From WVYX01 sp039592335 (GTDB taxonomy: Bacteria > Gemmatimonadota > Gemmatimonadetes > Gemmatimonadales > GWC2-71-9): a stretch of DNA of 64,000 nt. The stretch covers positions 45,376 to 109,375 of the forward strand of contig JBDHBX010000008.1 in NCBI GenBank assembly GCA_039592335.1. Direction: 5' to 3'. The position numbers were made by a program, and so were the translations under genes. Position 1 is the stretch's first letter; the number at the start of each line of letters is the position of its first letter. Shown in pieces: positions 60,344 to 64,000 of the stretch. The notes beneath the pieces are model-generated. The model was not told where the DNA came from, did not search any database, and saw only the letters and a program-made list of their open reading frames with translations.

Positions 60344-61293
60344 TCCTTCGCGTCCTGGTGGTGCTCGGCGCCGCGGCGCTCACGTGGGCGTGCGACGAGC
60401 GCGATGCACGCGAGCTTCCTGTGCTCCCAGCGGGCGCCGAGACGGTAACTCTGTTGGGCGATACCGTATCGCCCCCGGCGCTAACGCTCGAGGTGCGGCA
60501 GGAACGCGAGGCTCGCCTCGCACAGGCGCGGCGTGCCTACGAGGCCACACCCGAGGACGTGGACTCGATCATCTGGCTGGGGCGGCGCCTGGCCTATCTG
60601 GGACGGTACCGCGAAGCGATCGAGGTCTACACGGAAGGCATGCGGCTGCATCCCACCGATGCGCGCCTCTACCGGCACCGCGGCCATCGCTACATCACGC
60701 TGCGCGAGCTCGCTGCCGCCATCGAGGATCTGGCGCACGCGGCCAAGCTAGTGGCTGGACAGGCTGACGAGGTGGAGCCCGACGGCCTTCCCAACGTGCG
60801 CGGTATTCCGACCAGCACCCTGCAGTCGAACATCTGGTATCACCTGGGGCTCGCCCACTATCTCAGGGGTGATTTCGAGCGCGCGGCGACGTCCTACCGC
60901 ATGTGCCTCGACGTGTCGGCCACCGAGGACATGGTCGTTGCCACCAGCCACTGGCTCTACATGACGCTGCGGCGGCTGGATCGGCTCGAGGAGGCGGAAA
61001 CAGTGCTGGCGCCGATCCACGCTGGAATGGACATCATCGAGAACACGGGCTACCACCGCCTGCTGCTGATGTACCAGGGGGAGCTCACACCCGAGGATCT
61101 CCTGGAGGATGCTGCCTCGGACGACGATGCCCTCGCCAACGCCACTGTGGGATACGGCGTCGGCAACTGGCACCTGTATAACGGACGGGACGTCGAGGCG
61201 GAGACCGTCTTCCGTCGCATCCTCGAGGGAGAGCAGTGGGCCGCGTTCGGGTTCATCGCCGCCGAGGCGGAGTCGGCACGCGTGAGCCGGTAG
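60340..61293 (+). CDS. TPR-repeat lipoprotein
   Basis: A 317-residue lipoprotein (lipobox LTWAC, Cys about 18) with several TPR units: WLGRRLAYLGRYREAIEVYTEGMRLHPTD, LARLYRHRGHRYITLRELAAAIEDL and WYHLGLAHYLRGDFERAATSYRMCL. TPR proteins are scaffolds for protein-protein contacts. Coupled by a 4-nt overlap to the preceding secreted protein. The Asp/Glu-rich stretch ASDDDALANATVG occurs near the end. A partner cannot be named. Confidence 0.82.
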   Translation: MILRVLVVLGAAALTWACDERDARELPVLPAGAETVTLLGDTVSPPALTLEVRQEREARLAQARRAYEATPEDVDSIIWLGRRLAYLGRYREAIEVYTEGMRLHPTDARLYRHRGHRYITLRELAAAIEDLAHAAKLVAGQADEVEPDGLPNVRGIPTSTLQSNIWYHLGLAHYLRGDFERAATSYRMCLDVSATEDMVVATSHWLYMTLRRLDRLEEAETVLAPIHAGMDIIENTGYHRLLLMYQGELTPEDLLEDAASDDDALANATVGYGVGNWHLYNGRDVEAETVFRRILEGEQWAAFGFIAAEAESARVSR

Positions 61294-61307
61294 GAGGGTG
61301 AAGACAC

Positions 61308-61351
61308 GAGGCGGACGCCGCGGGACCGCTGGGCCCCGTTTCGTCCGCCTC
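61308..61351 (+). terminator. Hairpin after the TPR lipoprotein gene
   Basis: A 10-bp perfect stem (GAGGCGGACG with its complement) and a 24-nt loop lie between the convergent TPR lipoprotein and DUF4097 genes. The U-tract is poor on both strands, so strength is uncertain. Confidence 0.4.
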
Positions 61352-61399
61352 TGATTCCTCTACCGCGTGGCGTCGCTGCGGCGCCCGGATCACATCGCG

Positions 61400-62212
61400 C
61401 TACTCGCCCCGCCTGACCGTCACCCCGCCGTTGGTCGTGAAGGCGCGGATCAGCGTGCCGCCGCTGCCCAGGTCCACAGACATCCGCCGGTCGATGCGAC
61501 CCTGCACGGTCACGGGGAAGTCGAACCGCATCCCGCCGTTGGTGGTGCCGGTCTCGAGCCGCGCGTTGTAGCCGTCGGGGATGGTGAGCTTCACCGCACC
61601 ATTGGTGGTGCGCACGTCGAGGCCGGCGCCCTGCCACTCGGAGCCGGTGAGATCGATGTGGAGCCCGCCGTTGGTGGTTCGGCCCTGCACATCACCTGCC
61701 ACCGCGGTCAGATACACACCACCGTTGGTCGTGTTGAAGTCGATGTCGCCGGCCACGTCCTCGATCCTGATCCCGCCGTTGGTGGACTCAAGCGAGAGAT
61801 CGGAGCTACGGGGGGCGTAGATGTGGAAGCTCACCGACCACGATTCGTGCCGCCCCGTGCGCGGGCCCTCGGACGAGATCGTACGTCCGGTGAGCACCTC
61901 CACCTCCTGCACGAGGGCGCGGGCATCATCCATCTCGTCGGCTTGGCCGGAGACGCGCGCGAGCACCCGAATCTCGTCGCGGCCCCAGCCCTCGACCTTG
62001 ATGCCGCCGTTGGGTGCGGCGTCGACGGTGATGCGGTCCATGGACCCGAGGGTGAACTCACGGACCTCGCAATACCGGTCGTGGTCGCGGTCGTAGTCAC
62101 GGCCGCGACACCAGTCCTGGTCTTCGGCGAGCTGCTGGGCGGACACCGCGCCCGCCGAGAGAGCGAATGCCGCAAGAGCCAGGGCGACGTATGACGTTGC
62201 CTTCTGCAACAT
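61400..62212 (-). CDS. Secreted DUF4097 adhesin-like protein with TTNGG repeats
   Basis: A 270-residue exported protein (signal peptide about 1-25, ending VSAQ). From about residue 60 it follows the DUF4097 (putative adhesin) beta-repeat pattern. The turn motif TTNGG or a close variant recurs at about residues 68, 143, 161, 179, 202, 223 and 259, mostly 18-23 residues apart, each with beta-strand-like sequence such as GVYLTAVAGDVQGR. This suggests a right-handed beta-helix with Asn-Gly turns. It faces the TPR lipoprotein gene convergently. No function known for this subgroup. Confidence 0.85.
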   Translation of the reverse strand: MLQKATSYVALALAAFALSAGAVSAQQLAEDQDWCRGRDYDRDHDRYCEVREFTLGSMDRITVDAAPNGGIKVEGWGRDEIRVLARVSGQADEMDDARALVQEVEVLTGRTISSEGPRTGRHESWSVSFHIYAPRSSDLSLESTNGGIRIEDVAGDIDFNTTNGGVYLTAVAGDVQGRTTNGGLHIDLTGSEWQGAGLDVRTTNGAVKLTIPDGYNARLETGTTNGGMRFDFPVTVQGRIDRRMSVDLGSGGTLIRAFTTNGGVTVRRGE

Positions 62213-62278
62213 TGGAGCGCTCCGTTGGGGATCAAACCGTTAGACAGTGCGGCCGGCCAGAAGGTTGCACCGCACGAG

Positions 62279-62310
62279 AAAAGGGGGAGGCGTTGCGGCG
62301 CCTCCCCCTT
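62279..62310 (-). terminator. Intrinsic terminator of the TPR regulator gene
   Basis: A perfect 12-bp stem (AAGGGGGAGGCG and its complement) with a 6-nt loop is followed on the minus strand by TTTTCTC. It lies about 60 bp beyond the stop of the minus-strand gene ending at 62371. A good Rho-independent terminator that separates it from the DUF4097 gene. Confidence 0.85.
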
Positions 62311-62370
62311 CTTGTTCGTTGGGGAATCGGAGAAGGCGCAAGCGGAGCGGCCTGCGCGGCACGGTGCCCG

Positions 62371-64000
62371 CTACGTCTCCCCTACCAGCCGCGCGATGCG
62401 GGCTCGCACGTCACGCACGACCGGCTGGAGCTCCTGGTCCGCATCGTCCCAGAGCTCGACGAACTGGTTGTAGTAGTCGACTGCTCGCTCTCCGTCACCT
62501 CGCTCTTCGTACAGCTCCCCGAGGCGCTTGTAGGTCTGTGCAACCGTATCGTACTCGCCGTAGATGCGAGTCAGCCCGGGCGCCTCCGCGGCACGGTCAT
62601 ACATGGCAAGCGCCGAGTCGGGGTGGCCGGCCATCTCGTACGCGCGGCCCAACTCGAACAGCGCACAGTTGGTGCAGCCGGTCTCGTCGTACCACGCCCG
62701 GTACGCGGTGAGCGCGTCCTGAACCCGACCCTCTGACAGCGCCAGGTCGCCAGCGGCCGCATGCCTGAACGGGGCGCCGCGCCGAACCCCTTCGGGTACC
62801 TCCCGCTCGTACTCCGCGAGCAAACGTCTTGCCTCTTGAAGGTCCCCGGCCACGACGTACAGGCGTGTCATCGTGGCGTAGGGTCGGTCGGTGGGTTCCA
62901 TCTCGTCGAGTGGATGGCGCTCGATGGCCTCATCCATGATACGCAGCGCCTGAGCCGGTTCGTCTCGGTAGGTGGCGTATACCCGCGCGATCTCCGCCGC
63001 CGCCTGCAGATAGGCTCCCCGATCACCAGCCTCTTCCTCGACACTCATGTTCGCCCGCAACTGCCGCTCGGCACGCCCGAGCTGACCGCGGGTCTCGGCA
63101 TGCGCCGCCCGCGTGCCGCTGACGAAGCTCCGCCACGTAAGACTCGCACCCTGAGTCGCGTTGACCGAGTCGATGTATGAGTCTGCCAAAAGGTAATCAT
63201 GCTCCGCACTGGCGAGCCACGACTTGAGGAACAGCGCATAGGGATTGCCGGGCACCGCTTCGGCGTACCGATTGATGCTCTGCCGAGCGGCGTCGATCCT
63301 CCCCCCGGCATACTGGGTCCAGGCCAGGTTGAAGGTGAACGCGGATCCGGTTGGGTCCAACTCCACGGCGTGGCGCAGCAGCTCCTCCGCATCCTCGTAA
63401 CGCCTCTGTGCCTGCAAGATGATGGAGAGATTGTTGAGCGCCGTCGTCTGATCCGGGTCTACCTGGAGAACCGACCGGTACGCTGCCGCCTCTTTGGCCT
63501 GGTCGTATTCCACGTAGGCGTAGTAGTAGGCTGCCGCGAGGTTGCGCTCGATCGCGGGGAGCCGGTCGCGCAGCTCGAACGCCAGTGTGGCTGCGGCATT
63601 GATCTGCGACCGCGGCGCAAAGGAGTTCGTGAGCAGTACCGCCAGCTTGCGGTATGCCATGGCGAACGTCGAGTCCAGTATGATGGCCTCTTCCAGCAGC
63701 GAGATCGCCCCTTCGAGGTCGCCGGCGGCCGAGAGCCGGTCCACGGCGGCGATGATCTCTCCGTCGTCGTCCGCGGTCTCGCGCAGCGCAACGAGAACCC
63801 CGCCGTCGGCACTCGAAACCAGCTGTGCAGAGACGACGTACCCTCGCCCCAGCATCCCGACGTCACCTGCGACGATGGCCTTTACCCCCTCGCGCTCGGC
63901 GATCTCCCTCGCCAAGTCCGCGTCGACGGCGGTCGACGGATCTCGATTCATCCGCTCGAGCACCTCTGCGATGGCCGACGCATCCATCAGACGAATGACG
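62371..64000 (-). CDS. TPR-repeat C-terminal part of a kinase/regulator-type protein (cut by window edge)
   Basis: The frame stays open to the right edge; residues before the ATG at 63987 continue it, so the true start lies outside. The first 80 residues (DLAREIAEREGVKAIVAGDVGMLGRGYVVSAQLV) match the FlgO/adenylate-cyclase-associated region often joined to Ser/Thr kinases or winged-helix domains in Gemmatimonadota and relatives. About 10 TPR-like units follow (for example ALNNLSIILQAQRRYEDAEELLRHAVELDP). The usual linker between DRLS and the first TPR (about 40-50 residues with LEQVTTxSLEALRxY-like sequence) is absent here by my memory of the family. Confidence 0.85.
   Translation of the reverse strand, partial: VIRLMDASAIAEVLERMNRDPSTAVDADLAREIAEREGVKAIVAGDVGMLGRGYVVSAQLVSSADGGVLVALRETADDDGEIIAAVDRLSAAGDLEGAISLLEEAIILDSTFAMAYRKLAVLLTNSFAPRSQINAAATLAFELRDRLPAIERNLAAAYYYAYVEYDQAKEAAAYRSVLQVDPDQTTALNNLSIILQAQRRYEDAEELLRHAVELDPTGSAFTFNLAWTQYAGGRIDAARQSINRYAEAVPGNPYALFLKSWLASAEHDYLLADSYIDSVNATQGASLTWRSFVSGTRAAHAETRGQLGRAERQLRANMSVEEEAGDRGAYLQAAAEIARVYATYRDEPAQALRIMDEAIERHPLDEMEPTDRPYATMTRLYVVAGDLQEARRLLAEYEREVPEGVRRGAPFRHAAAGDLALSEGRVQDALTAYRAWYDETGCTNCALFELGRAYEMAGHPDSALAMYDRAAEAPGLTRIYGEYDTVAQTYKRLGELYEERGDGERAVDYYNQFVELWDDADQELQPVVRDVRARIARLVGET

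Noticed and set aside
61430..62010. Short repeated DNA words around CCGTTGGTGGT
   Set aside because: These come from the TTNGG protein repeats of the DUF4097 gene; spacing is 54-108 nt and flanks differ, so this is not a CRISPR array or non-coding repeat.

Overview
The window reads as one piece of chromosome from a GC-rich, Gram-negative-type bacterium with an outer membrane: it holds a TolC/HlyD/RND efflux set, an Omp85-like barrel protein and many lipoprotein signals. Tat-type signals, many secreted hydrolases (S9 peptidase, M1 aminopeptidase, YtcJ-like amidohydrolase, PIG-L deacetylase), a Ser/Thr kinase and a kinase-associated TPR protein, and short gaps between genes would fit Gemmatimonadota best. 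That assignment is inference from gene content; there is no rRNA or other phylogenetic marker here. No tRNA, rRNA, CRISPR array, IS element or prophage was recognised.

Layout. 1-4835: a TetR-controlled RND efflux operon (tetR, tolC-like, hlyD-like, RND pump cut by the left edge), with a tandem palindromic operator upstream. 4981-14228: Ser/Thr kinase, alpha/beta hydrolase, an ABC-2 exporter, a membrane protein with a C-terminal helix-hairpin-like domain, a second hydrolase, a PLP decarboxylase and a secreted amidohydrolase. 14442-24536: a seven-gene minus-strand run of S9 peptidase, phosphoribosyltransferase-like protein, exported PIG-L deacetylase, an Fe(III)-type ABC importer (binding lipoprotein, ATPase, fused permease) and an MFS exporter. 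24706-30583: acyl-CoA dehydrogenase, Cys/Met-metabolism PLP enzyme, GH113-like protein and a Tat-exported class V aminotransferase. 30667-35669: tkt-pgi-rpiA-SURF1 sugar-phosphate operon. 35670-36544: gene-poor. 36545-46318: aconitase with a histone-like tail, patatin, arfB, the pntAA-pntAB-pntB transhydrogenase operon, moaA and a collagen-like lipoprotein. 46317-64000: M1 aminopeptidase, an isolated conserved-looking small protein below a CRP-like site, a YdjM/DUF971/OsmC cluster, YheT-type hydrolase, AlkD-like protein, a protease-propeller-barrel outer-membrane protein, leucine-type dehydrogenase, secreted TPR proteins, a DUF4097 protein and the C-terminal part of a TPR regulator cut by the right edge.

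How it works together. Central metabolism is represented by the non-oxidative pentose phosphate genes with pgi, aconitase, transhydrogenase (NADPH supply), a branched-chain amino-acid type dehydrogenase and an acyl-CoA dehydrogenase. Around these sit envelope functions: efflux, metal-type uptake, secreted peptidases and surface lipoproteins.

The least expected signal is regulatory. Six genes carry a TAnnnT hexamer ending exactly 8 nt before the ATG, three more carry one 6 to 10 nt before it, and at least two of these hexamers lie inside the coding sequence of the abutting divergent gene. This suggests leaderless transcription. Divergent genes that share a CATG for both start codons, and many 4-nt NTGA stop/start overlaps, point to the same very compact style of expression.
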